From contig NZ_BCMJ01000002.1 of assembly GCF_002583405.1 (NCBI RefSeq), positions 186,001 to 250,000 of the forward strand: a stretch of 64,000 nt of DNA, written 5' to 3'. The notes under the pieces are model-generated. The model was given only the letters and a program-made list of their open reading frames with translations, did not search any database and was not told the DNA's origin. The stretch comes from Secundilactobacillus silagincola (GTDB taxonomy: Bacteria > Bacillota > Bacilli > Lactobacillales > Lactobacillaceae). Below, one piece after another: positions 1 through 8,427 of this stretch (positions are counted from its first letter, which is position 1; the number at the start of each line of letters is the position of its first letter). The position numbers were made by a program, and so were the translations under genes.

Positions 1-148
1 ATAAACTTCGAGACCCGCCAGATTTTGTAATTATCACTCAGTCGTATTTAGCTGAAAGATGAGACTATTCAATTAAATGTAATAGTGACTAAAACCAGCT
101 TAGACTGTTAACGAATCGTTGGCCAGCCTTCATAACGTTAAACTCGTA

Positions 149-373
149 CTAAATTTTCCACCAATTTTTTTCAATTACGGTAACGTTGTTTAAGTCTTCT
201 AGTTCGAACCGTTCAATATCGCCATCATGGGTTAGGTAAAAAACACCGTCACTTGGGGAAGTATTTACCATTCCCGTGACAGCTTTAGATTGGCTTAACG
301 TCAACTTGATCACCCAATTATGGTGATAGGCTTTTGTAATAGTAGATGATAAATCCTTGGTTGTTTCTTGCAT
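149..373 (-). CDS. small hypothetical protein, 74 aa
   Basis: I do not recognise this protein. The ATG is preceded at good spacing by a GGGGGGAT ribosome site, which supports it as a real gene. The product is soluble, without signal peptide or membrane segment. It has alternating hydrophobic and charged stretches that look like a small beta-rich fold, ending in VIEKNWWKI. It is divergent from the stress-protein gene, and the roughly 245 bp between them holds the promoters. Bases 1-148 downstream of it show no gene or recognisable element. Confidence 0.6.
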   Translation of the reverse strand: MQETTKDLSSTITKAYHHNWVIKLTLSQSKAVTGMVNTSPSDGVFYLTHDGDIERFELEDLNNVTVIEKNWWKI

Positions 374-562
374 TGATATCCCCCCGATTTAAAAACTCAA
401 GCTTCATTATAGGGAGCCAAAATATAGAATTCAATCTTGACATTTTGAGCAGGTCAAGCGACGTACTGTTGCGTGGCGATTTACCAAAGAAAAAATTTTT
501 TGAACTCTTTTTTCATGAAAACAAAGGTGAAAATGCTCACATTATTTTGGTACATATTTTAA

Positions 563-576
563 CGTTAGCGCTTTCA
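563..576. promoter_or_regulatory. candidate cre (CcpA) site upstream of usp
   Basis: Read on the minus strand the site is TGAAAGCGCTAACG, which matches 13 of 14 positions of the catabolite-response consensus TGNAARCGNWWWCA. It lies 44 bp before the usp start codon, in the promoter region. Carbon-catabolite control of the stress protein is inferred. Confidence 0.5.
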
Positions 577-619
577 AATGTGGTAGCATAAAAGTAGAAA
601 AGAAGCGGAGGTGTCATTC

Positions 620-1048
620 ATGTTTGAGAAAATTTTAGTTCCAATTGATGGCAGTGAGAATGCTTATCGGGCGCTTGATGCTGCGGTTGATATTGCGAAA
701 CACTATGGGTCAAAGATCACGGTTGTCGCGATTGCTAACGATCAGAGTTACACTCAATATGGGGCAATTTTTGGCGACGACATTATGGCACACATGAAGG
801 AACAGGCTGAAGAATCATTGCAGGCGGCTAAGACGCGTGCTAAGGATGCTGGCGTGGATGTAGAAACGGATTTTGAGGTCGGTATTCCAAAGCAGGCCAT
901 TTCGGAGACCTTGCCAGATTTACTGGATACTACTTTGACCGTCATTGGTAAATCGGGTGTTCACGGTTTGAACCGAGCCATTATGGGATCAACTACCGGG
1001 TATGTGGTTCGTCGGTCAATCACGCCAGTTCTGGTTGTTGGTGAGTAG
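620..1048 (+). CDS. universal stress protein, UspA family
   Basis: The 142 aa cytoplasmic protein has the whole UspA alpha/beta fold, starting FEKILVPIDGSENA. It carries the ATP-binding signature G-x2-G-x9-G-S (GKSG at about residue 116, GST at about 129), so it should be the nucleotide-binding UspFG-like type. The ATG at 620 is chosen over an in-frame GTG at 611 because the GCGGAGG ribosome site overlaps that GTG and sits correctly for the ATG. The gene is monocistronic, with a cre-like site upstream and a strong terminator downstream. Its role in stress survival is inferred from the family. Confidence 0.9.
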   Translation: MFEKILVPIDGSENAYRALDAAVDIAKHYGSKITVVAIANDQSYTQYGAIFGDDIMAHMKEQAEESLQAAKTRAKDAGVDVETDFEVGIPKQAISETLPDLLDTTLTVIGKSGVHGLNRAIMGSTTGYVVRRSITPVLVVGE

Positions 1049-1074
1049 CATAAACGCGTAAAATTTAAGCTTAG

Positions 1075-1120
1075 AAAGCATGCATTTCGACTGATATTTA
1101 GTCGGGAGGCATGCTTTTTT
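1075..1120 (+). terminator. Rho-independent terminator after usp
   Basis: AAAGCATGC pairs with GCATGCTTT, an inner CGACT/AGTCG stem extends the hairpin, and a T-run follows. Confidence 0.85.
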
Positions 1121-1211
1121 GAAACAAATAAACGACAAGTGTTTTTTCCATAAAATTAATGAGACTCATGGTAAACTTACGGTAATTTCAGTACGTGGGG
1201 GTGTGTAAGCC

Positions 1212-2945
1212 ATGTTGCACACGTTATTAAAATCGGTACGTGAATACCGGCTTCAAACGATTGTTTCACCATTGCTCGTAGTTTCAGAATCGGCCATTGA
1301 GACGTTTATTCCCTTTTTGATGGCTGCAATTATTGATCAGGGGATTCGTCCTGGTAATTTATCGGTTGTGATTAAGGTTGGCGTATTACTTTTACTGATG
1401 TCGGTGGTTTCACTGACGTTTGGTGCCGGTGCCAGTTGGGTTTCTAGTCAAGCGGCAGCTGGCTTTGCCAAGAATTTACGGCACGATATTTTCAGTCAAA
1501 TTCAAACCTTTTCCTTTCAAAATTTGGACCATTTTGCCACTTCAAGCTTAGTGACCCGGCTGACCACCGATATCACTAACATTCAAACGGCGTATCAAAT
1601 GCTGATCCGAGTGGCGGTTCGAGCCCCGTCCATGCTGTTGTTTTCAATCATCATGGCGTTTTTAGTCAGTCGGCAGGCGGGCTGGTTATTTGTTTGCGTT
1701 GTTCCGGTGCTGGCAATCGGGTTGTTCTGGATCGTTAAAAAATCTCGACCGCTTTTTAGGCAAGTTTTTCGTCAATACGATAAATTAAACCGGGTAGTCA
1801 GAGAAAATTTGCGTGGCATTCGGGTGGTGAAAACATACGGTCAGCAAGGTGCTGAAATCTCTAAATTTCGTCAGTCAGCAAAGGAAATCGCTGAGGTTTT
1901 TGCCAAAGCACAGCGGATCGTTGCCCTGAACATGCCACTGATGCAGTTTGTGATCAGTACGACCATGCTGATTTTATCCTGGCTGGGTGCTAAGTTGATT
2001 GTCGGTAAAGCTCTGGAAATCGGTCAATTCGTCAGTTTGTTCACGTACAGCATTTCGATTTTATACAGTTTAAACATGCTGGCGATGATTTTTTCGCAGT
2101 TGTCGGTTTCACAGGCATCTGCGGAACGTGCGGTAGAGGTGCTAGAAACAGCACCAGACATTGTGGCGGTACCTGATGCTGAGACTGAAGTACCAGATGG
2201 CAGCATTGATTTTGAACACGTGACGTTTAGTTATCCGGGTACGGATGATGATCAGTTAAACGACGTTAATCTACACATTAACAGTGGTGCCGTAGTCGGC
2301 ATTATTGGCGAAACGGGGACGTCTAAAACGACCTTGGTGTCACTGATTCCACGATTGTACGATGTTTCTAGCGGTGTCGTCCGCGTCGGTGGGAAAAACG
2401 TGCGGCAATACGCCTTGAAAACTTTACGGGACCAAGTCGCGATGGTGCTGCAAAATACTATTTTATTTTCGGGTACGGTTCGGGAAAATTTAAAGTGGGG
2501 TAATCCGGATGCCACAGATGAACAGCTTGATCAGGTACTTCAGCAGGCCCAAGCTAAGGATTTTGTGGCGCATTTACCAGCGGGTTTGGATACTCAAATT
2601 GAGCAGACTGGTCAAAATGTTTCGGGTGGGCAGCGTCAGCGACTGACCATCGCGCGAGCACTATTGAAGCAGCCTAAAATTTTGATTCTGGATAATGCCA
2701 CTAGCGCTACTGATACGCAGACTGAAGCGCGGATTCGCCAAGCGTTTAAACAAGACTTGCCTAACGTCACCAAGCTGATGATCACTCAGCGAATTGGCAG
2801 CATTATTGATGCTGATCAAATTATTATTATGAAACGCGGTGGTATCGAAGCCATTGGCACCCATGACGAATTAATGGTTTCTAATCAATGGTACCGGCAA
2901 CTTTACCAGGCACAGCAGAAGACGGGAGGCAACGGCCATGAATAA
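1212..2945 (+). CDS. ABC exporter, half-transporter with degenerate ATP site
   Basis: The 577 aa protein has an N-terminal six-helix exporter membrane domain (about 1-310) and a C-terminal ATPase domain (about 330-570). The signature VSGGQRQR is canonical. Other motifs are altered: the Walker A loop reads GETGTSKT (about 366-373, Ser where Gly is usual), Walker B is ILILDN with Asn replacing the catalytic Glu (about 493), and the H-loop His is Gln (ITQR, about 523). This is the classic non-catalytic partner of a heterodimeric exporter of the LmrCD/BmrCD/TM287-288 type. It overlaps the next gene by 8 bp, so the two are co-translated. The substrate is unknown; drugs or lipids are usual for the family. 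Confidence 0.92.
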   Translation: MLHTLLKSVREYRLQTIVSPLLVVSESAIETFIPFLMAAIIDQGIRPGNLSVVIKVGVLLLLMSVVSLTFGAGASWVSSQAAAGFAKNLRHDIFSQIQTFSFQNLDHFATSSLVTRLTTDITNIQTAYQMLIRVAVRAPSMLLFSIIMAFLVSRQAGWLFVCVVPVLAIGLFWIVKKSRPLFRQVFRQYDKLNRVVRENLRGIRVVKTYGQQGAEISKFRQSAKEIAEVFAKAQRIVALNMPLMQFVISTTMLILSWLGAKLIVGKALEIGQFVSLFTYSISILYSLNMLAMIFSQLSVSQASAERAVEVLETAPDIVAVPDAETEVPDGSIDFEHVTFSYPGTDDDQLNDVNLHINSGAVVGIIGETGTSKTTLVSLIPRLYDVSSGVVRVGGKNVRQYALKTLRDQVAMVLQNTILFSGTVRENLKWGNPDATDEQLDQVLQQAQAKDFVAHLPAGLDTQIEQTGQNVSGGQRQRLTIARALLKQPKILILDNATSATDTQTEARIRQAFKQDLPNVTKLMITQRIGSIIDADQIIIMKRGGIEAIGTHDELMVSNQWYRQLYQAQQKTGGNGHE

Positions 2946-4740
2946 GCGACGTGAGGTCTTCTGGCGCCTGTTGAGACTGTTGGTGAGTGATTATAAGGGT
3001 TGGCTGAGTATCAGCCTAATAGCCATTATTTTAAGCGCTTTATCAGGAGTGGCTGGTTCGTTGTTCATTCAACGGTTAATCGATCACTATATTATGCCGT
3101 TGACCCGAGCCACTAATCCGGATTTTAAACCGCTACTGGTTGCAATCGGTGTGATGGCGGCTATTTTTTACGTTGGGGTGATTGCTACCGTGATTTACTC
3201 ACAAATCATGGCGGTGGTTGGTCAACGCATTCAAGAGTCGATTCGGGATCAGATGTTTGAAAAAATGCAGGTGCTACCGCTGCGTTACTTTGATCAAAAC
3301 GACTACGGTAACGTTATGAGTCGTTACACAAACGACGTGGATACCTTGATGCAGCTGATTACGCAAAGTTTTCCGCAGTTTGTGGTGGCCTTGTTTAACG
3401 TAACTTTTGCACTAGCAGCCATGTTGCTGTTGAGTCCGGTACTGACTTTAGTTTCACTGGTGATTTTTGCGACCAGTATTATGATCGTGCGCTGGCTGAC
3501 TCATCGCAGTGCCAAATATTTTCGAGCTCAGCAGGCTTCTCTAGGTAAGTTGGACGCCTTTGTTGAAGAAATGCTGAACGGTGAACGGGTGATTAAGGTG
3601 TTTTCCCACGAAAAACAGGTGCAAGCAGAGTTCGAAACGTATAATGACGCCCTACGAAATGATGCGAGGTATGCCAACGGTTTTGCCACCATGCTCTTTC
3701 CCATAATGGGCAATATGGGAAATTTGCTGTACGTGTTAATTGCGGTGCTAGGTGGTGGTTTAGCCATTATGCACCCAACGCTGATCACTTTAGGGACTAT
3801 CGCCGCGTTTTTGCAGCTTAGTCGTTCTTTCAGTCAGCCGATTGCCCAAATTTCACAGCAATTAAATTCAATTATTCAGGCGATGGCGGGTGCTGGACGA
3901 ATTTTTCAGCTATTGGATGAAGTACCAGAGGATGACCAAGGAACCACCACGTTAATCAAACAGGGTGAAAGCTGGTTTTGGCAGCCAGCAGATACTTCAC
4001 AGCCACGGGTGCCAGTGAAGGGAAACATCAAATTTTCCCACGTGAATTTTACGTATCCGCAGTCTAACGCTGGGTTGCACGATTTAAGTTTTGAAGCACA
4101 AGCAGGCGCCAAAATAGCCCTAGTTGGTGAAACTGGGGCCGGAAAGACGACGACTACCAATATGCTCAATCGATTCTACGATATTGATAGTGGTCAGATT
4201 ATGTATGATGGTGTGGATATCTCAACCATTAAAAAGGCCGATCTGCGCCGGGCATTGGCCATTGTGTTACAGGATACGCATTTGTTTACGGGGACTATTA
4301 GGGATAATATTCGTTATGGTATCCCGGATGCTGACGATTCGGCAGTGATTGCTGCGGCCCAGTTGGCGCGGGCAGATGTTTTTATTAAGGAGCTGCCAGC
4401 TGGTTACGACACGGAGATTACCGGTGATGGTGAGGAATTGTCGTCCGGGCAACGTCAAATGCTGGCTATTGCCCGCGCTGCAATCGTGGATCCACCGGTA
4501 ATGATTTTAGATGAAGCAACTTCCAATATTGATACCCGAACGGAGCGTTTGGTTCAGGCTGGCATGGATAACTTGATGGCCAACCGGACCACCTTTGTGA
4601 TTGCTCATCGGCTATCCACGGTCTTTAATGCAGATTTGATTTTGGTGATCGACAACGGTCAAATCATTGAACGGGGTACTCACGAGGAATTACTGCAGCA
4701 TCATGGGCGATACTACGAACTCTATCAGGGATTAGGATAG
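2938..4740 (+). CDS. ABC exporter, catalytic half-transporter
   Basis: The 600 aa partner of the preceding gene has a six-helix membrane domain and a C-terminal ATPase. Walker A is GETGAGKTT (about 397), Walker B is VMILDEAT with the catalytic Glu, and the H-loop is IAHR, all intact. Its signature is degenerate instead (LSSGQ rather than LSGGQ). In a heterodimer, this signature faces the altered Walker motifs of the partner and so builds one dead and one live ATP site, as known for TM287/288 and BmrCD. The start ATG lies inside the last codons of the upstream gene. Likely a multidrug or lipid exporter in the cytoplasmic membrane. Confidence 0.93.
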   Translation: MNKRREVFWRLLRLLVSDYKGWLSISLIAIILSALSGVAGSLFIQRLIDHYIMPLTRATNPDFKPLLVAIGVMAAIFYVGVIATVIYSQIMAVVGQRIQESIRDQMFEKMQVLPLRYFDQNDYGNVMSRYTNDVDTLMQLITQSFPQFVVALFNVTFALAAMLLLSPVLTLVSLVIFATSIMIVRWLTHRSAKYFRAQQASLGKLDAFVEEMLNGERVIKVFSHEKQVQAEFETYNDALRNDARYANGFATMLFPIMGNMGNLLYVLIAVLGGGLAIMHPTLITLGTIAAFLQLSRSFSQPIAQISQQLNSIIQAMAGAGRIFQLLDEVPEDDQGTTTLIKQGESWFWQPADTSQPRVPVKGNIKFSHVNFTYPQSNAGLHDLSFEAQAGAKIALVGETGAGKTTTTNMLNRFYDIDSGQIMYDGVDISTIKKADLRRALAIVLQDTHLFTGTIRDNIRYGIPDADDSAVIAAAQLARADVFIKELPAGYDTEITGDGEELSSGQRQMLAIARAAIVDPPVMILDEATSNIDTRTERLVQAGMDNLMANRTTFVIAHRLSTVFNADLILVIDNGQIIERGTHEELLQHHGRYYELYQGLG

Positions 4741-4796
4741 AAAAAAGGTCTCATTTAAGTGACCATGCATAGTCGCTTAAATGAGACCTTTTTTAC
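4741..4796. terminator. bidirectional terminator
   Basis: A near-perfect hairpin, AAAAAAGGTCTCATTTAAG pairing with CTTAAATGAGACCTTTTTT, separates two convergent genes and can serve both. Confidence 0.9.
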
Positions 4797-4821
4797 TTGC
4801 AATGCTTGCGATTAACAAGAA

Positions 4822-4944
4822 TTACTTCTTGTTTTCGCTCTTAAGCCATTGTTGCAAGTTTGAAATTTCTTTTTGGCGCTTGGCGTCCTTCTTTTGGTTC
4901 ACTGGACGACGGCCTTGTACGCCATGTGGATGTGCTTTTCTCAT
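4822..4944 (-). CDS. very small basic protein, 40 aa
   Basis: A short frame starting MRKAHPHGVQGRRPVNQKK and ending KSENKK. It has a good ribosome site (GTGAGGG, 9 nt before ATG) and its own bidirectional terminator just downstream, so I consider it real. The peptide is highly basic, with no membrane segment. The N-terminal HPHGVQGRRP looks like a conserved functional patch, perhaps for nucleic-acid or ribosome binding. I do not recognise a named family. Confidence 0.6.
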   Translation of the reverse strand: MRKAHPHGVQGRRPVNQKKDAKRQKEISNLQQWLKSENKK

Positions 4945-5043
4945 GTGTCTAACCCTCACTTCTTGAATATGGTGTAATCAATCACTCGACCATTCTACCC
5001 TATATACCCACTCAATTGCAAGAATAGTTGTTGAAAAAAGTAA

Positions 5044-5060
5044 AAACTAACGGTTAGTTT
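5044..5060. promoter_or_regulatory. perfect 8-1-8 palindrome, probable repressor operator
   Basis: AAACTAAC-G-GTTAGTTT lies 71 bp upstream of the yibE/F-like gene, just upstream of or over its promoter (a TATGAT box follows at 5097). The geometry is typical of TetR/MarR-class operators. No regulator gene is adjacent, so the binding protein is unknown. Confidence 0.5.
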
Positions 5061-5130
5061 AAATCTGTTAGTGCTATGAATCCCACAACGGCCCGTATGA
5101 TATGATGGTTTGTGACAAGGTGGTAGTGAA

Positions 5131-6267
5131 ATGATAATTGGAGCAAAGCAGACGCATTCTTTATGGCAACGCTGGTGGCCGTACTTGGTGGTCATCTTAG
5201 GCGCATTACTGGTATTTGGTGTGGCGCATGACGACCAACTGTACCAAACGCCCATTTTAAAAATTCAATCCGTTAAGCAAATCAGTTCAGACAAACAGTC
5301 CGACCAGTTTAACAACGAGGATCGTCAAGTTGAACAGGAATTAGATGGTGTAATTACCAACGGAAACGATAAAGGGAAAAAACTAAAAATTGAGAATACT
5401 TATTTGAAGTCGCAAGCAACGACGCTGGGGTATCATCGCGGTCAAAAGGTATTTCTGACCGTGCACCATAATCGGAATCGCATCTCAGCAACCATTAGTA
5501 ACCTTAAACGGGATACGGCTTTAGCTTTTACAGTTTGGCTGACGGTTAGTCTTCTCCTAGTTTTGATGCGGTTTAGCGGTTTAATGGCACTAACCAGTGT
5601 GATTGTTAACGGTGTTTTATTCTGGCTAGCAGTTAGCTGGAACACCCATACTCAAGGTGGAATCGTCCTCGCTATTTTTGGTGGTCTAGCCATTGTTTTT
5701 GCGGCATTAACACTATTGATCGTGATTGGCTTTAACCGGCAAATGTTAATGACGTTACTGGCAACGATCGGTGGTACTGCGATTGCAATCATTGTGGCAC
5801 TGGCTGTGTTTGCGCTAACCCATGAACGTGGCGTGTATTATGAATCAATGCAGTATGTGACTCAATTGCCGCGACCGCTATTCCTAGCCGAAACGATTTT
5901 GGGTTCCTTGGGAGCGGTTATGGATGAATCAACGGATATTATTGCCTCGTTGATGGCATTAAAAACGGAGAAACCAGATATTTCAGCGAAACAGATTTTT
6001 AAGTCTGGCAGACAAATTGGCGGCGAGATCATGGGACCGTTAGTGAACGTGCTGTTCTTTATCTTCGTGGCCGAGACCTTACCACTGGCTTTGCTATTTT
6101 TGAAAAACGCCAACTCGTGGGGATATACCTTTAATATGACTATGTCGCTTGGGGTGGTTCAAAGCCTCATTAGCGGGATTGGTATCGTATTGACGATTCC
6201 TCTTGCCTGTGGCATTACAAGTCTAATGATTGGAGGTCATAAGTCATGGGGACGATTACAGCGCTAG
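5131..6267 (+). CDS. YibE/F family membrane protein (first of pair)
   Basis: The 378 aa protein has one N-terminal membrane segment (about 10-30), an extracytoplasmic beta-rich segment (about 35-125) and then seven or so membrane helices to the C-terminus. This is the architecture of YibE/F-like proteins. Conserved stretches include ETILGSLGAVMDESTDI and GREIMGPL-like ISAKQIFKSGRQIGGEIMG. It overlaps the next gene, a shorter homologue, by 22 bp, so they probably form one complex. The biochemical function of the family is not known. A palindromic operator-like site lies upstream. Confidence 0.85.
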   Translation: MIIGAKQTHSLWQRWWPYLVVILGALLVFGVAHDDQLYQTPILKIQSVKQISSDKQSDQFNNEDRQVEQELDGVITNGNDKGKKLKIENTYLKSQATTLGYHRGQKVFLTVHHNRNRISATISNLKRDTALAFTVWLTVSLLLVLMRFSGLMALTSVIVNGVLFWLAVSWNTHTQGGIVLAIFGGLAIVFAALTLLIVIGFNRQMLMTLLATIGGTAIAIIVALAVFALTHERGVYYESMQYVTQLPRPLFLAETILGSLGAVMDESTDIIASLMALKTEKPDISAKQIFKSGRQIGGEIMGPLVNVLFFIFVAETLPLALLFLKNANSWGYTFNMTMSLGVVQSLISGIGIVLTIPLACGITSLMIGGHKSWGRLQR

Positions 6268-7007
6268 GTTTACTTTTACTCATTTGCATGGTTGCTGTGG
6301 GTGGTACTCAGGGATTGCAGGCTTGGATCAGCTTACTCTTTAACTTTGGCGCGCTGTTCTTTGCTATGGTACTGATGGCCTTCCACTTTTCGCCCGTTTT
6401 AGTCACGTTGGTAACGGGGATTATCGTGTTGGCAATGACTATTTTCCTTGGTGGCAATGATTCTAACAGTACTATGGTAGCTTTCTATGCTTCCGTGGCG
6501 GTTTTGATCCTGCTGGTCATTTTAATTATTCCCATTGAACATTGGGCACAGATTCAGGGATTTGGACAAGAAGATAGCGAAGACTTGGAAGGGATGTCCA
6601 CGATTTTAGGAATCAGCTATCTAAACGTGGCCATCTCTACGGCAATCTTGAGTACGTTAGGTGCCATTGCCGAAGCAGCCATTGCGATTGCTGCCGGACT
6701 GGCTGAAATACTGGAACAGCACCCTAAGATTACTTTAAAAAATTTGCAGGCTGCCGGTTTTAAGGTGGGGTCTCAAATCATTGGGACGACGTTTAATACC
6801 TTGTTCTTCGGGTTTTTTGGCGGTTTTTTGGCACTGTTCATCTGGTTCGCCGGTGTCCATTATTCCCTAGGTGAAATTTTGAATGATAAAATTCTGGTTG
6901 GTGAAGTGCTGATGGTGCTATTTTCTATGATGTCAGTGATTGCCACGATTCCGTTAACCACTTGGGCAATGGTGGCTAGTGAGCGGCAGGCTAGAAAGAA
7001 AGTGTGA
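6246..7007 (+). CDS. YibE/F family membrane protein (second of pair)
   Basis: The 253 aa membrane protein has about seven helices and aligns with the C-terminal half of its upstream neighbour (compare STAILSTLGAIAEAAIAI with its ETILGSLGAVMDES). It lacks the extracytoplasmic N-terminal segment. Translation starts at ATG 6246 behind TTGGAGGTCA inside the upstream gene, so the pair is translationally coupled. Paired long and short YibE/F genes are common in Firmicutes, and a heteromeric complex is inferred. A palindromic repeat begins 4 bp after the stop. Confidence 0.83.
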   Translation: MGTITALGLLLLICMVAVGGTQGLQAWISLLFNFGALFFAMVLMAFHFSPVLVTLVTGIIVLAMTIFLGGNDSNSTMVAFYASVAVLILLVILIIPIEHWAQIQGFGQEDSEDLEGMSTILGISYLNVAISTAILSTLGAIAEAAIAIAAGLAEILEQHPKITLKNLQAAGFKVGSQIIGTTFNTLFFGFFGGFLALFIWFAGVHYSLGEILNDKILVGEVLMVLFSMMSVIATIPLTTWAMVASERQARKKV

Positions 7008-7010
7008 AAT

Positions 7011-7130
7011 AACTCGGTAGATTCCAGAATTTAACACAAACAAGGCACAGCCAACAGAAATCCCCAAAACCGGGATTTCCATTGGCTGTGCCTTATTCTT
7101 CACTCTCTAAACGCTTGTTTTCACACTCTA
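7011..7130. repeat. hybrid palindromic element (left half family B, right half family A inverted)
   Basis: The left side carries the family B arm (AACTCGGTAGATTCCAGAA, then TTTAACACAAA). The right side carries the family A arm inverted (ACTCTCTAAACGCTTGTTTT, then CACACTC). The apical stem AAGGCACAGCCAA/TTGGCTGTGCCTT is still fully paired. The same apical stem recurs at 28912-28957. The far end contains the stop codon of the amidase gene. It lies between convergent genes and probably also ends transcription. Confidence 0.8.
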
Positions 7131-8132
7131 TTTATCTAAATCAACGGCACCGGAGTATACCCAGTACTGTTTAGCGTTCTTAGCGGTGCTGAAAGTGAGA
7201 CGGTACCAAGTTGTACCTGCTTTATCCTTCACACCCTTATCGTTAATGTAGACTTTTTTGCCTGCAGCAGCCTGTACGGAAGACCAGCTGTACTTAGAAG
7301 TGTTAGCGTATGCGTTCTTAACGTGATTGTACAAACGGTAGTTAGCATATTGACTTGAAAGCTTACCAGTTGTCGTCAATTTACTGTAGGTAACTTTATC
7401 CAGTGGGGTTGCAGAAGCTGAACTGCTTGGTGTTGAAGCAGAACCACCAAAATCACTGTAGTAGTATGAATGAACTAACTGATAGAAGGCGGCCATGTTG
7501 TAACTTTGACCAAAGTACTTCTTACCAGTGGTTGAGTAATAACCAACTGGATCAGTATGGTCAGAACCACCAAGGTGTTTAGCAACTGAACCGTGAGACC
7601 AAACTGTTCCGTTACCATCATAGGCAGCGTCATTTGGCTTTAAGCCATATTGGTGAAGCAGATAGGCTGTATACCAAGCAGCGTTGGAAACTTCGTGGGC
7701 AAAGGCGCTCTTACTGTGAACTTCGACTTGTTCGAATTGAACAAACCGAGCGTTACCAGGGAAGCCAACGCCCCAAGCAAGGTAGTTCGTATTAGCAATG
7801 TTAATGATGTGCGAAGCATCAACGAAAGAATGAACGAAAGCGTTGTTGTAATGTGCCTTCATATAAGCAATTTCGTTGTAAATGGTGGAATTGGGGTTAG
7901 CCGTTTCATGTACGACTACACCCTCTGGTTTACCAACACCATGCCGGTAAGCATTCTTAGGGAAACCACCCCAAAGAGTTTTGGTCACTTTAGCAGGTTT
8001 AATTTTTTGACTTGAAATATAATCATTTACGGCTGAACTGGCAGCGTGAGCAGTGGTTGTACTGGCAGCACCCACTGTGAATAACGTCAGTAGTCCAGTA
8101 AGTAATAATGAAAACTTTGAAAATTTTTTCAC
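7128..8132 (-). CDS. secreted N-acetylmuramoyl-L-alanine amidase with SH3-like domain
   Basis: About 334 aa: a Sec signal peptide (KKFSKFSLLLTGLL to TTTAHA, about 1-30), an Amidase_2/PGRP-like catalytic domain (about 35-225), a Ser/Ala-rich linker, and a C-terminal SH3-like (GW/SH3_8-type) wall-binding domain (about 245-334). Zinc-ligand candidates are the His in GVVVHETAN and those in WSHGSVAKHLGGSDHTDP. The enzyme should cut the muramic acid-alanine bond of peptidoglycan. I favour GTG 8132 (MKKFSKF) because the AGAGAGA ribosome site abuts the earlier ATG at 8141. The stop codon lies inside a palindromic repeat. Confidence 0.88.
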   Translation of the reverse strand: MKKFSKFSLLLTGLLTLFTVGAASTTTAHAASSAVNDYISSQKIKPAKVTKTLWGGFPKNAYRHGVGKPEGVVVHETANPNSTIYNEIAYMKAHYNNAFVHSFVDASHIINIANTNYLAWGVGFPGNARFVQFEQVEVHSKSAFAHEVSNAAWYTAYLLHQYGLKPNDAAYDGNGTVWSHGSVAKHLGGSDHTDPVGYYSTTGKKYFGQSYNMAAFYQLVHSYYYSDFGGSASTPSSSASATPLDKVTYSKLTTTGKLSSQYANYRLYNHVKNAYANTSKYSWSSVQAAAGKKVYINDKGVKDKAGTTWYRLTFSTAKNAKQYWVYSGAVDLDK

Positions 8133-8364
8133 ATTTATCATCTCTCTATAAACAAATTTTATTTTTAATGAACGGTCGATTCATTCTCTGAAATCATACT
8201 ACCGAGAAAAAGGATGATTGACAAGTTGTCAACGGCCACTAAACCTGTAATATTACAGGCATAGACGCTGTCTTGGTAGGCTAAACCGAGCTTGTTTTCA
8301 TTCATGTTAAAAACAGGTAACAAAACGCTTAAGCCATTAATTTTAGATTTCAATCAAGTATCTA

Positions 8365-8409
8365 AAAAAACCGGCTCAACTTTGAAGTTAAAGTTAACCC
8401 GGTTTTGCG
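8365..8409 (-). terminator. terminator of the Fur-family gene
   Basis: On the minus strand AACCGGG-TTAACTTT pairs with AAAGTTGAGCCGGTT, followed by a T-run. Bases 8133-8364 otherwise hold only promoter sequence for the amidase; I see no gene there. Confidence 0.8.
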
Positions 8410-8427
8410 TTTAAAGTTAGGCGTTAT

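Noticed and set aside
346-591. 81-codon plus-strand frame before usp
   Set aside because: It has no ribosome site, overlaps the start of the opposite gene and the usp promoter with its cre-like site, and the peptide shows no recognisable pattern.
8165-8353. 62-codon minus-strand frame between the amidase and perR genes
   Set aside because: TTG start with no ribosome site and no coding character; the stretch is the amidase promoter region.
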